In this document: one piece after another, positions 42,013-50,743 of the stretch
How positions within the stretch are numbered: the stretch's first letter is position 1
Layout of the letters: every line of letters begins with the position of its first letter
Assembly: GCA_003576905.1 (NCBI GenBank)
Contig: QEVG01000002.1
Span: 186,001 to 250,000 of the forward strand
Reading direction: 5' to 3'
From: Planctomycetota bacterium
GTDB taxonomy: Bacteria; Planctomycetota; Phycisphaerae; UBA1845; UTPLA1
DNA length: 64,000 nucleotides
Program-made: the position numbers and the translations under genes
The notes under the pieces: model-generated
Seen by the model: the letters and a program-made list of their open reading frames with translations, nothing else
What the model was told of the DNA's origin: nothing
Databases searched by the model: none

Positions 42013-43023
42013 ATGAAAGCGGCTCGATATCACCAGACCGGCGGACCGGAGGTCATCAGGTACGAGGAGGTCCCCGATCCGAAGGCGGGGCCCGGCGAAG
42101 CCGTCGTTCGCGTTCGCGCTGCCGCCCTGAATCGGCTCGACGCCTTTCTGCGGAGCGCGGCGGCGCCCATGCCCGGCTTCACGTTGCCCCACATCGGCGG
42201 ATTCGATACATCCGGCGACGTGGTCGAAGTCGGAGAGGGTGTCGATCCCGCGTGGGTGGGGCGGGCCGTGGTGATCGACGCCCGGGTGACGGGGGCGCAA
42301 TCGCGCGGTCGACTCGACATCATCGGTACTGCACGCCCCGGCGGCTTCGCCGAGAAGGTGCTCGTGCCGGTTCAGTGCTTGCGGGCAAAGCCGGAGAATT
42401 ACTCCTACGAGGAGGCCGCGGCGTTCGGCTGCGTTTATCTGACGGCCTATCGCGGGCTCGTGGAGGTCGCGCGGCTGAAGCCGGGAGAGGTCCTTCTCGT
42501 GCACGCCGGCGCGAGCGGAGCGGGAACCGCGGCGATTCAGGTCGCCAAGGCGATGGGCGCGACGGTGATCGCCACCATGGGCAGCGACGAGAAATGCGCA
42601 AGGGTCCGTGAGCTACTGCGCTGTGATCACGTCGTCAATTACAGGACGCACGACTTCGGTAAGGTCGTGAAGGAAGTCACCGGGGGCAGGGGCGTGGATG
42701 TTGCGTTTGACCCGGTATGGGGCGAGACGGCCCAGCGCACGCTCGACGCGCTGGCGCTGGGCGGGCGCTGGATCGTGATCGGCATGGTGGGGGGGCTGAA
42801 TGCCACGCTGACCCTGACCAACCTTCTCTTCCGCGAGATCACGCTCCGCGGTGTCGTGGAGTTTTATGCCGACACCGATCAGATCGACAAGACGTGGGCA
42901 ATGGCTCAGCGCGGAATCGTTCGTCCGATCATTGCCCGAACACGGCCGCTCGCCGAGCTTGCGGAGGCGCATCGGCAGATGGAAAGCGGCGACGTGATTG
43001 GCAAGCTCGTCGTCACGCCGTGA
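42013..43023 (+). CDS. Zinc-independent quinone oxidoreductase-like MDR protein
   Basis: 336 residues of the medium-chain dehydrogenase/reductase superfamily: GroES-like N-terminal half (VRVRAAALNRLDAFLR) and Rossmann half with VHAGASGAGTAAIQVAKAMGATVIATMGS binding NADPH. The catalytic zinc cysteine-histidine set of alcohol dehydrogenases is not complete, and the AGASGAGTAAIQ loop is typical of NADPH:quinone reductases. Substrate unknown. GGAG precedes the ATG at nine bases. Upstream lies the palindromic cluster, suggesting regulation; a strong terminator follows. Confidence 0.87.
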   Translation: MKAARYHQTGGPEVIRYEEVPDPKAGPGEAVVRVRAAALNRLDAFLRSAAAPMPGFTLPHIGGFDTSGDVVEVGEGVDPAWVGRAVVIDARVTGAQSRGRLDIIGTARPGGFAEKVLVPVQCLRAKPENYSYEEAAAFGCVYLTAYRGLVEVARLKPGEVLLVHAGASGAGTAAIQVAKAMGATVIATMGSDEKCARVRELLRCDHVVNYRTHDFGKVVKEVTGGRGVDVAFDPVWGETAQRTLDALALGGRWIVIGMVGGLNATLTLTNLLFREITLRGVVEFYADTDQIDKTWAMAQRGIVRPIIARTRPLAELAEAHRQMESGDVIGKLVVTP

Positions 43024-43102
43024 CCGTGAGACGGCCCCGTCGAATGCCCGCCGCCCGGTCGTTCTGATTGGCACACGCAGACAGTGCGATTCACAAAATG
43101 AA

Positions 43103-43137
43103 AAGTGCCGGACCTGGGTGCACCAGATCCGGCACTT
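43103..43137. terminator. Bidirectional hairpin terminator
   Basis: AAGTGCCGGA (43103-43112) pairs perfectly with TCCGGCACTT (43128-43137); inside, CTGG pairs with CCAG after one mismatch. It lies between two convergent genes. On the minus strand the hairpin is followed by a T-rich TTTCATTTTG stretch, so termination is strongest for the lipoprotein gene; on the plus strand the trailer is weaker. Confidence 0.8.
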
Positions 43138-43163
43138 GCACTTCTGCGCGAACGATCCGCCGG

Positions 43164-44975
43164 CTACGGCTGGATGTCGACATGCGACCCGAGCTGCTCG
43201 TCGGGGACGCTCACGACCGTCGTGCCGATTCGCCCGGGCTCCGACACCGGCTCGGCCGCCTTTCCGCCGGCGAGGCGGCTGTCGTCAAGCATCCGGTTGA
43301 GTTCCGCCGAGTCGAAGTTCGGCCGCGGGAGCTTCCAGACGGTGTCGAGCGCGAGCGGGATCACGGACTGAAGCGTTCGCCACGGGTGAGCGATCACATT
43401 GGGCTGGGCGGGCGACGCCTGAACCGTTGCGGGCAGGGATACGAGAAGCCCGTCGCTGCGCGTCACACCCACCGGCGGCGAGCCTGCGCCCGACGAAGCC
43501 GGCGCGAGCTTCGGGGAGCTTCGAATGAAGCTCTCCGGCTCCAGCGATGACGTCGCGTCCGGACTGGAGGGCGACGCGTTGCTTTCCTTCATCGGGACCA
43601 TCTTGTCGGTTGACTCGCTGCTCTCGTCGGCGGGGCGGCTCGGACTCTGCGCCGGGGCCGCCGGCGGCGCCGGCGTCTGCTGATGCGTCACGGGAATCGG
43701 TCGCTGCGCCGGAGGCGTGCTGCGATTCGTTACGGGCATGTCGATCGGGGTCATCGTCGAGACATCGGCGGGGGTGTTCGTTCCAACCGTGCCTCCATGG
43801 CTGGAGGAAGATGAACTCGTACCGCCCGGCACGGTCGTGCCCCAGTGCATTCCGGGCTCAAGTGTGGTCGTCGTACGCTGCGGCTGCGCCGGGGGGGGCT
43901 GCGGAGTCGACGAGCCTACGGTGACCGGCGCGGGTTGGACCGGATCCGGCGGAGTTGCCGGTGCTGGCGCCGGTGTCGGCGTTCGGGCCATCGAGGGATT
44001 CGTATAGACGCTTGCCGTCGTGCCCGGCGCCTCCGGCATCGGGCTGACCCGAACCGGCTGCGGCGCGGGCAGTGAGGAATGCCGCGCCGGCGGCTCCGGG
44101 GATTCCGGATAACTCTGGGCGATACCGCCGTGGCCGGTCAGTTCGTTGACCTCCTGCTTCTCAAAGGGAACGACCTGAAGCGCGTAGGAGATGGCAATGC
44201 CGAGATTGCCGGCGCGATCGAGGGCGTCGACGCGGAAACGAATCTCGTGGTCCAGCGCGTCCTGAGGAATCGTGTACGCAAGCGAGCCTTCATCGGACAG
44301 GTCGCGCTGAAGTTCGATCGCGTTGTCGCCACGCTTGGTGAAGTCATAGAGCACGCCGACACGCACGGGGTTTTCGATCAGGTGATAGTCCGAAGCGCGC
44401 CACGATACCGTGACCGATTCGCCGACGTTGTACCAAGTCTTCTCGGGGTCGATCATGACTTCAACCGCGGGAAGCACGGTGTCAACGTGATAGACACGTT
44501 CGGGGTAGGGCAGCGACTGAAGCGCGGGCTCCTGTCCGGGACCGACGAAGCGAATGCCGTAGTCACCGTCCTCCTCGGTCTCGAACGGAAAGAACGTCTG
44601 CGTGCGCCCGAAGTAGCCGGCCTTGTTCCAGTGGAAGCCGTTGTTGTCGGTCCACCAGATCGCGACCCGCGGAATCTCTTCCGGCGTGTAGCCATCCGGC
44701 TGGCGTATCAGCACCAGCTTCTGGTTGGTGAAGTAGTGCAGCGGATCGTTCGCGTTGACCTTCGGTTCGGGCGTCAGCTCATCGACCGCGCGCGTGTACT
44801 TGTGCGCGTCGTATGCCCACTCCGGGTAGGTGTTCGGCGGATCAAAGGGGGCATCGACGTCGGCGCGCGGCGAACGGTCCTTCACCTTGAAGGGCGAGGG
44901 CATGTCGCCGCAGCCTGCGGCCACCAGGAGAAGCGAGATCATTGAGAGCCATTGCAACCGTTCCGTCTTGTGCAT
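43164..44975 (-). CDS. Large proline/threonine-rich lipoprotein
   Basis: 603 residues. A lipoprotein signal (LSMISLLLVAAGCG) is followed by a folded part (about 40-280) of beta-strand character with immunoglobulin-like features (WYNVGESVTVSWRASDYHLIENPVRVGVLYDFT), as seen in planctomycete surface proteins. Residues about 290-540 are a low-complexity Pro/Thr/Ser-rich linker, with a SSSSSSHGG segment, and a short conserved-looking tail ends the protein. Likely a cell-envelope structural or adhesion protein. ATG at 44975 (AAGGA upstream) is preferred over the ATG at 44996. Confidence 0.78.
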   Translation of the reverse strand: MHKTERLQWLSMISLLLVAAGCGDMPSPFKVKDRSPRADVDAPFDPPNTYPEWAYDAHKYTRAVDELTPEPKVNANDPLHYFTNQKLVLIRQPDGYTPEEIPRVAIWWTDNNGFHWNKAGYFGRTQTFFPFETEEDGDYGIRFVGPGQEPALQSLPYPERVYHVDTVLPAVEVMIDPEKTWYNVGESVTVSWRASDYHLIENPVRVGVLYDFTKRGDNAIELQRDLSDEGSLAYTIPQDALDHEIRFRVDALDRAGNLGIAISYALQVVPFEKQEVNELTGHGGIAQSYPESPEPPARHSSLPAPQPVRVSPMPEAPGTTASVYTNPSMARTPTPAPAPATPPDPVQPAPVTVGSSTPQPPPAQPQRTTTTLEPGMHWGTTVPGGTSSSSSSHGGTVGTNTPADVSTMTPIDMPVTNRSTPPAQRPIPVTHQQTPAPPAAPAQSPSRPADESSESTDKMVPMKESNASPSSPDATSSLEPESFIRSSPKLAPASSGAGSPPVGVTRSDGLLVSLPATVQASPAQPNVIAHPWRTLQSVIPLALDTVWKLPRPNFDSAELNRMLDDSRLAGGKAAEPVSEPGRIGTTVVSVPDEQLGSHVDIQP

Positions 44976-45134
44976 TGCCAGCATCCTTGTTGCCACCCTG
45001 CGTGTCGTGGGTTCCCCGCGGCCGGCCCTGCTGGGAAATCTCCCATGTCGTGGCGCCGCCGGGACCTATCGTCGCCTGGACGCGATCGGCTTGATGCCGG
45101 GGTGCAACAATTGCGGCAGGCGGGCAGAAGGGCG

Positions 45135-45902
45135 TTAACCGAGCCGCTCGACGATCCGCCGAAAGAAGCGCGAACCCGCTGTCTCAGCCCTGAAATCGCG
45201 GTTTGGATCAGGATTCTGGGACGTGAACAGGTTGCGCTCGGGGTGGGGCATGAGTCCCAGGACCCTGCCAGTCCCGTCGGTGAGGCCGGCGGCGTTTCCA
45301 ATGCTGCCGTTGGGGTTATCAGGGTAGACGGGCATGCTTCCGGACCGGCTGGCATATACCAGTACGATCCGTCCGACGCGGCGCAGCGCGGCGACGCCGT
45401 CCTCCCCGCCCTCGACGAGGACCTTTCCCTGGCCGTGTGCCACCGGGAAGTCGAACTCCGCGTCCGGATCCACAAACGTGCAGTGCGTCTGTTCCGCCCG
45501 GCACCGAACCCAGCGGTCTTCGTACCGGCCAGTGTCGTTGTGGGTAAGGGTGACGCGAACGGGGCAGTCGGGACCGGGCACGAGGTTCATTCGCACGAGC
45601 ACCTGGAACCCGTTGCAGATTCCAAGTACGCGACCGCCACGGTCGATAAACCGCCGCAGGGCGTCGCCGACATGATGAATGAGCTGGTTGGCGAGAACCT
45701 TTCCACTGGCGATGTCATCGCCGTAGGAGAAGCCTCCGGGGATGGTCAGGATCTGATAGTCATCAAGAGCGTGCGGGGCCTCAATGAGCCGGCCGATGTG
45801 CAATCGCTGCGGCATCGCGCCGGCGCGTTCCCACGCGAAGGAGGTTTCCTCGTCGCAGTTGATTCCCGGCGCGCGAAGAACAAGGACACGCGGCTTGCTC
45901 AT
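45135..45902 (-). CDS. purQ: Phosphoribosylformylglycinamidine synthase subunit PurQ
   Basis: Glutaminase subunit of FGAM synthase in purine synthesis; it supplies ammonia to PurL. 255 residues: VLRAPGINCDEE at the start, the nucleophile elbow GICNGFQ with the catalytic cysteine, and the histidine/glutamate pair in LMPHPERN. No purL or purS is visible in the window. A TAAACT box ends seven bases before the ATG and no Shine-Dalgarno is seen, so this may be another leaderless message. Confidence 0.93.
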   Translation of the reverse strand: MSKPRVLVLRAPGINCDEETSFAWERAGAMPQRLHIGRLIEAPHALDDYQILTIPGGFSYGDDIASGKVLANQLIHHVGDALRRFIDRGGRVLGICNGFQVLVRMNLVPGPDCPVRVTLTHNDTGRYEDRWVRCRAEQTHCTFVDPDAEFDFPVAHGQGKVLVEGGEDGVAALRRVGRIVLVYASRSGSMPVYPDNPNGSIGNAAGLTDGTGRVLGLMPHPERNLFTSQNPDPNRDFRAETAGSRFFRRIVERLG

Positions 45903-45963
45903 GAGCGGTAGTTTAGCGGCGCGAGCAGGAGGCCCACAAGCGGCGCGCGATCGGTGAAGGCGC

Positions 45964-46548
45964 CTACCTGCCGGGCCAGCCCCTGCCGCCCGTGGCGTCG
46001 CGGAGATTGAGGATCAACTCAACCTCGCCGGCATGCTGGTCGAGCTGGCGCGCGATCTGAGCGGCGGTCATGCCCTGGTCGGCGAGCTCGTAGATGCGTC
46101 GCGTGCGCGATTCGACGGTCGCGGGGGCCGCGTCGGAGGGATTGGCGGGCGCGGGCGTTGCGCCCGACGGCACCGTCGGGTCCTGCACGTTAAGCGTTGC
46201 GCCGGCGCTCTTCGCGGCGTCGAGGAGGATTCGCAGTGCGGCGATTCGCTTGTCGGCATCGGCGATGATCCGTTCAAGGCGCGCGAAGCGCGTTTCGATC
46301 TGGCCGCCGACGTCGCGCGAGAGCTTGTCGAGCTCGATCAGGATCGCCTCAAGATCGTGCCGAATGGCGGCCTGTTGTCCTGCCGCGGCTTCGATCTCTC
46401 GGCGGTACTGGCGCGGCGTTCCGTCGGAGGGAGTGGTTCGCCGTATCATGCGCATGAAGATGAAGCCGGCAAGGACCGCAGCGGCAAGAAGGAGCCACTG
46501 CTGCGATGTGACCTCGGTGCCGGCGGCGATGACCGTGAACGATGTCAT
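45964..46548 (-). CDS. Single-pass membrane protein with coiled coil and HTH-like tail
   Basis: 194 residues. A transmembrane helix lies near the N-terminus (about 19-37, WLLLAAAVLAGFIFMRMI), then a basic stretch, a coiled coil (about 60-110), an alanine/proline linker, and a C-terminal helix-turn-helix-like segment ending RRIYELADQGMTAAQIARQLDQHAGEVELILNLR. This tail resembles the short HTH-like end seen in DUF6115 proteins of Firmicutes. Function unknown. It lies between larC and purQ on the same strand. The long open frame upstream is not used. Confidence 0.65.
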   Translation of the reverse strand: MTSFTVIAAGTEVTSQQWLLLAAAVLAGFIFMRMIRRTTPSDGTPRQYRREIEAAAGQQAAIRHDLEAILIELDKLSRDVGGQIETRFARLERIIADADKRIAALRILLDAAKSAGATLNVQDPTVPSGATPAPANPSDAAPATVESRTRRIYELADQGMTAAQIARQLDQHAGEVELILNLRDATGGRGWPGR

Positions 46549-46651
46549 TCGAAAGATCCCGCGCGTATGGGCGATCGGGCCTCCGCCCCGTCGAGCGGAG
46601 GCGCGGCACATGATAACCGACGGCGTGGCAAAGGACAGATCCGAAGAGGAA

Positions 46652-47833
46652 TCAGGAGTGATGCTTTGCCCGCCAGGCGGATTCGGCCTCGAAGAAGACG
46701 TCCTTGAGCGAAACGCGATGCGCGGCGGCGGCGGCAGCGCAGTCGTCGTATTCCGGGGCCACAACGCACACGAGCCCGCCACGGAGACCGAGCTTGACGC
46801 GAATGTCGCCGAAGCGCGTCGAAACGGTTTCCATCCGGCGGTCAAGCTTGCGCCGCGAACAGGCGTATCGCCGCACACCGAAGGTGGGGGTCTGGGTGAA
46901 GAGGATTTCCTCGCAGGCGGCGATCCTGTCGGGCGTCACGAGCACCGAGAGCAAGACACCGGGCCGGTTCTTTTTCATCTGGATCGGGATAGTAAACACG
47001 TCGAGCGCTCCGGCCGAAAGCAGGGACGCGAATGCATGTCCGATCTGCTGACCGGATGCGTCGTCGATGTTAGCCTCGAGCGCGACGATCTCGTCATCGA
47101 CCAGTCCGGAGCAGGCGACGGCCTCGCCGACGAGGAGTCGCAGGATATTGGGCCGGGTCCTGCCCTCGCGCGTGCCCGCGCCGTAGCCGATTCGGGCGAT
47201 CTCCATTCGCGGAATCGGTCCGAACGAATCGGCCAGCGTGGTCAGCACAGCCGCGCCGGTGGGTGTCAGAAGCTCGCCCGTCTCCTCACAGGGTGCGAGC
47301 GGGACGCCGATGAGCAGTTCGGCCGTGGCCGGCGCGGGGACCGGCATCAGGCCATGTTCGCATCGGACGGTCCCGCCGCCGGTAGGAAGAGGCGAGCAGA
47401 CGACGCGCTCGATGCCGAGTAACTCCATGCCGATCGACGCGCCGACGATGTCGACAATCGCGTCAATCGCGCCGACTTCGTGGAAGTGCACCTTCTCGAT
47501 CGTGGTGCCGTGGACCTTCGCCTCGGCCTCGGCAAGTCGGGTGAAGATGCGCCGGGCGCGGTCCTTAATCGTCGGCGACAGTGACGAGTCGTCGATGATC
47601 TGAATGATGTGATGGAGGTGGCGGTGGCCCGGCTTGTCGGTCATTCGGACATCGAACTTCACAGCCGCGAAGCCTTGTTTCCTTATGTTCCGGATATCGA
47701 GTTCGTATCCGGCGAGATTGAGCCGGCCGAGCTGCGCGCGAAGCTCGTCGGCGGGCAGGCCGGCGGCGATCATCGATGCGAGGATCATGTCTCCGGCCGC
47801 GCCGCTGAAACAGTCGAAGTAGGCGATTCTCAT
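46652..47833 (-). CDS. larC: Nickel-pincer cofactor biosynthesis protein LarC
   Basis: 393 residues; full-length LarC (DUF111). It inserts nickel into the pyridinium dithiocarboxylate nucleotide of lactate racemase and related enzymes. The start MRIAYFDCFSGAAGDMILASM is the family signature; HRHLHHI is the histidine-rich stretch and HFHEVGAIDAIVDIVG the conserved core. In Lactiplantibacillus plantarum it is split by a programmed frameshift; here it is one frame. No larA, larB or larE is visible in the window, so its partners must be elsewhere. Confidence 0.92.
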   Translation of the reverse strand: MRIAYFDCFSGAAGDMILASMIAAGLPADELRAQLGRLNLAGYELDIRNIRKQGFAAVKFDVRMTDKPGHRHLHHIIQIIDDSSLSPTIKDRARRIFTRLAEAEAKVHGTTIEKVHFHEVGAIDAIVDIVGASIGMELLGIERVVCSPLPTGGGTVRCEHGLMPVPAPATAELLIGVPLAPCEETGELLTPTGAAVLTTLADSFGPIPRMEIARIGYGAGTREGRTRPNILRLLVGEAVACSGLVDDEIVALEANIDDASGQQIGHAFASLLSAGALDVFTIPIQMKKNRPGVLLSVLVTPDRIAACEEILFTQTPTFGVRRYACSRRKLDRRMETVSTRFGDIRVKLGLRGGLVCVVAPEYDDCAAAAAAHRVSLKDVFFEAESAWRAKHHS

Positions 47834-47955
47834 TGCAGGTCAACCGATAATGGACGCATGTGTGTACACGAGTGAGCGTGCAAGGGCCCCGGCCGCTATC
47901 CTTACACTATTAGGCTACGGCCGTGCGACACGCCCCGCAACCGGGCCGAGGGCCG

Positions 47956-48555
47956 TCACGGCCGGAGCTTCTCCCGCAGATGCGCCTTCGCCTCCGGCCA
48001 TTGCGTATCCACGATGCTGTAATAGACGGAGTCACGGATGTAGCCGTCCCAGAGGATCATGTGGCGGCGGAAGACGCCTTCGCGCACCGCGCCGATTCGC
48101 TCGAGCGCCCGTTGAGACCGTTCGTTACGCAGGTCCGTCTTAAACTCGACTCGAAGCGCGCCGAGCGTTTCGAACGCGTGTGTCAGGAGCAGCAGCTTGC
48201 ATTCGGTATTGATCGCCGTCCGCTGGGCATCGGGCGTCAGCCACGTGTAGCCGATCTCAAGCCCGCGGTGTTCGCGGCGGATCGTCAGGTAACGCGTGGA
48301 GCCGACCGTCCGTCCCTGAGCCATGTCAATGATTGCGAAGGAAACCTGGCTCCCGCCTGCCGCGTCGGCCAGCGCCGTATCGATCCAGGCGCCGGTGTCG
48401 CCCGGCGCGCGAAACACAGACGTCGGCATGTAGCGCCAGATGGATTCGTGGCCTCCGGCGCGAAACAGGTCTTGGGCGTGTCGCGGAGAGAGAGGTTCCA
48501 GCCGGGCGTAATGCCCGCTGAGGGTAACCGGTCCGGGATCGAACGATCGGGTCAT
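47956..48555 (-). CDS. GNAT-family N-acetyltransferase, RimJ/RimL type
   Basis: 199 residues of the Acetyltransf_3 type: YARLEPLSPRHAQDLF, VGSTRYLTIRREHRGLEIGYTWL, and the acetyl-CoA-binding region LRNERSQRALERIGAVREGVFRRHMILWDGYIRDSVYYSI. Substrate unknown; members acetylate ribosomal proteins, antibiotics or amino acids. ATG at 48555 is preferred to the ATG at 48579 because it starts the homology and a TATACT box ends exactly six bases before it, with no Shine-Dalgarno. Confidence 0.83.
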   Translation of the reverse strand: MTRSFDPGPVTLSGHYARLEPLSPRHAQDLFRAGGHESIWRYMPTSVFRAPGDTGAWIDTALADAAGGSQVSFAIIDMAQGRTVGSTRYLTIRREHRGLEIGYTWLTPDAQRTAINTECKLLLLTHAFETLGALRVEFKTDLRNERSQRALERIGAVREGVFRRHMILWDGYIRDSVYYSIVDTQWPEAKAHLREKLRP

Positions 48556-48561
48556 GGGGAC

Positions 48562-48567
48562 AGTATA
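48562..48567 (-). promoter_or_regulatory. -10 box six bases before a start codon
   Basis: TATACT on the minus strand, followed by exactly six bases and then the ATG of the GNAT gene. This is the same hexamer and spacing as at argR. The -35 region is poor. Confidence 0.45.
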
Positions 48568-48675
48568 GTGCATGGCCAATCCGCCGGGGTCGACCGGCGA
48601 TTGGACCGGTGCCCCGGAAATCCGATCCGGCCGTTACAATCCCGCGGATTCAGACGGGGGGAATGGAGCAAACCA

Positions 48676-50178
48676 ATGCCGAGCGCATACGAAGCGTTTC
48701 ACAAGGCGATACGCGAGATCGGTCAACTGGGTTCGATTGAGGGTCTGCTCGACTGGGACAGCGAGACGATCATGCCCGACGGCGGGCTTTCGGCACGGGC
48801 GGAACAGATATCGCTGATCGCCACGCTGGCACATGAGCGGCGGACGAGCCCCACGCTGGGCGAGTTGATCGAGCAGCTCGACAGCCGCGTCGATGATCCG
48901 ATCGAGCAGTCCAATGTTAGCGAGGCTCGGCGGATGTACGAGCGGGCATCGCGTGTGCCGGCGGAACTGGTGACGCGGCTGTCGCGCGTTTCGGTCCTGG
49001 CGAAGGAGGCCTGGGGCAAGGCGCGGGCCGGCTCCGACTTCCCGGCGTTCGCGCCCCACCTTTCGGAACTCGTGAACATCAAGCGGCATATTGCGGACCT
49101 GATCGGGTACAAGGGCGAGCGTTACGACGCGCTGCTGGACGAATACGAGCCAGGGATGACCTCGGCGCAGGTGGAAGAAGTATTCACGGCGCTCCGTGGG
49201 CCGCTCTGCGAATTCGTGCGCAGACTGGCCCATGCCCCGCGCAAGCCGGATTCCTCCGTGCTGCATCGGAATTTTCCGAGGGCGGCGCAGGAGTCGTTCG
49301 CGCGGCACCTGGCCGAGGCGATAGGTTTCGACTTCTCTCGCGGGCGGTTGGATGTGTCGAAGCACCCATTCTGCGGAGGCACGGGACCGGCGGACGTGCG
49401 CCTCACGACGCGGTACTACGAGGACTTCATCGCGCCTTCGGTCTTCGGCGTGCTGCACGAGGCGGGACACGGCATATATGAGCAGGGGCTGCCTGAGGCG
49501 CACATGTTCACGCCGGCCGGTCAGGCCGTGAGCCTCGGCATTCATGAATCTCAGTCGCGGCTGTGGGAGAACTTCGTCGGGCGAAGCCGGGAGTTCTGGG
49601 AGGGGATGTACGGCGCGTGCCAGCGTGCCTTCCCCGATGCCCTGGGCAGCGTGTCACTCGATGCGTTTCATGGAGCCATCAATACCGTGTCGCCGTCGCT
49701 GATCCGCGTCGAGGCCGACGAGGTGACTTACAACCTGCACATCATCCTGCGCTTCGAGATCGAACGCGCGCTCATCGGCGGCACGCTTGAAGTTCGGGAC
49801 ATCCCCGCGGCGTGGAACGGGAAGATGAGGGAGTTACTGGGCGTTTCGCCGCCGAACGACGCGCAGGGCTGCCTTCAGGACATTCACTGGTCGGCGGGGA
49901 TGTTCGGGTACTTCCCAACATACGCGCTTGGGAACCTGTACGCAGCCCAGTTTTTTGAGGCGGCCCTGAGGGCCATTCCGAACCTCCGAGACGAGCTGCG
50001 CCGCGGACAGTTCGCGCCCCTCCTCGCGTGGCTGCGGGAGAACATCCACCAACATGGCATGCGTTACCGGGCGGGAGAGCTGGTCCACCGCGTCACGGGG
50101 GCGCCGCTGACCGTCGAGCCGTTCTTGCGGTACATCCGCACGAAATTTGCACCGATCTACGGACTGAATATTACGTAG
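48676..50178 (+). CDS. Carboxypeptidase Taq family (M32) metallopeptidase
   Basis: 500 residues. Removes C-terminal residues from peptides in the cytoplasm. The HExxH motif (VLHEAGHGIYEQGLP) gives the two zinc histidines and the catalytic glutamate, and GIHESQSRLWEN holds the third ligand glutamate; both are typical of M32. The N-terminus (LGSIEGLLDWDSETIMPDGG) is also typical. The long open frame upstream of 48676 is ignored; the chosen ATG follows GGAG and begins the homology. Confidence 0.94.
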   Translation: MPSAYEAFHKAIREIGQLGSIEGLLDWDSETIMPDGGLSARAEQISLIATLAHERRTSPTLGELIEQLDSRVDDPIEQSNVSEARRMYERASRVPAELVTRLSRVSVLAKEAWGKARAGSDFPAFAPHLSELVNIKRHIADLIGYKGERYDALLDEYEPGMTSAQVEEVFTALRGPLCEFVRRLAHAPRKPDSSVLHRNFPRAAQESFARHLAEAIGFDFSRGRLDVSKHPFCGGTGPADVRLTTRYYEDFIAPSVFGVLHEAGHGIYEQGLPEAHMFTPAGQAVSLGIHESQSRLWENFVGRSREFWEGMYGACQRAFPDALGSVSLDAFHGAINTVSPSLIRVEADEVTYNLHIILRFEIERALIGGTLEVRDIPAAWNGKMRELLGVSPPNDAQGCLQDIHWSAGMFGYFPTYALGNLYAAQFFEAALRAIPNLRDELRRGQFAPLLAWLRENIHQHGMRYRAGELVHRVTGAPLTVEPFLRYIRTKFAPIYGLNIT

Positions 50179-50227
50179 TTACCACGGCGGACGCCGGTTG
50201 CCGCCCGTAATGAACACAGGAGAAAGC

Positions 50228-50677
50228 ATGGAGTCCATGATCGGCAAGGTGCTCGGCATTGCCCTGCGATGCCCGGACAAGAGAGAGATGCACGAGGTCA
50301 GCGAAGCGCGGTGCGTCGCGCAGGCGGGAATCGAGGGGGATCCGGCATCGCGGCCGGATCGCGGGATGACGCTGATCTCGGCACAGCAATGGAGGCAGGC
50401 GACGGCCGAATTGGGCGTGGACCTTCCGTGGTGGACGCGGCGGGCCAACGTGCTTATCGACACCGGCCCGCTGGGGCCATTCATCGGCCGGACAATCCGC
50501 CTTGGAGAGATTGAGCTGGAGGTCTGCGACGAAACGCGGCCGTGCGACCTGATGGACAAACTGTCACCCGGCCTTCGTGCGGCGCTCAAACCGGAACAGC
50601 GCGGCGGAGTTCACGGGCGCATCGTGCGCGGCGGCGTCCTTCGCATCGGGGACGAAGTCCGCCTGATAGGTGAGTAA
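50228..50677 (+). CDS. MOSC domain protein
   Basis: 149 residues forming a MOSC (molybdenum cofactor sulfurase C-terminal) domain: LPWWTRRANVLIDTGPLG, IRLGEIELEVCDETRPCDLMDKL with the cysteine expected to carry or bind sulfur, and GVHGRIVRGGVLRIGDEVRL. Stand-alone MOSC proteins handle molybdenum cofactor or sulfur transfer. GGAGAAAG precedes the ATG. No molybdenum enzyme is adjacent. Confidence 0.86.
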   Translation: MESMIGKVLGIALRCPDKREMHEVSEARCVAQAGIEGDPASRPDRGMTLISAQQWRQATAELGVDLPWWTRRANVLIDTGPLGPFIGRTIRLGEIELEVCDETRPCDLMDKLSPGLRAALKPEQRGGVHGRIVRGGVLRIGDEVRLIGE

Positions 50678-50743
50678 CGGACTGCTGGCGCGGCCGCGCG
50701 AAGCAGGGCAATCACACGATCGCATCCACCGCGCGGCGGCGAA

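Noticed and set aside
47923-48675. 251-codon extension of the M32 peptidase
   Set aside because: Antisense to the GNAT gene; the peptidase homology starts at 48676 after GGAG.
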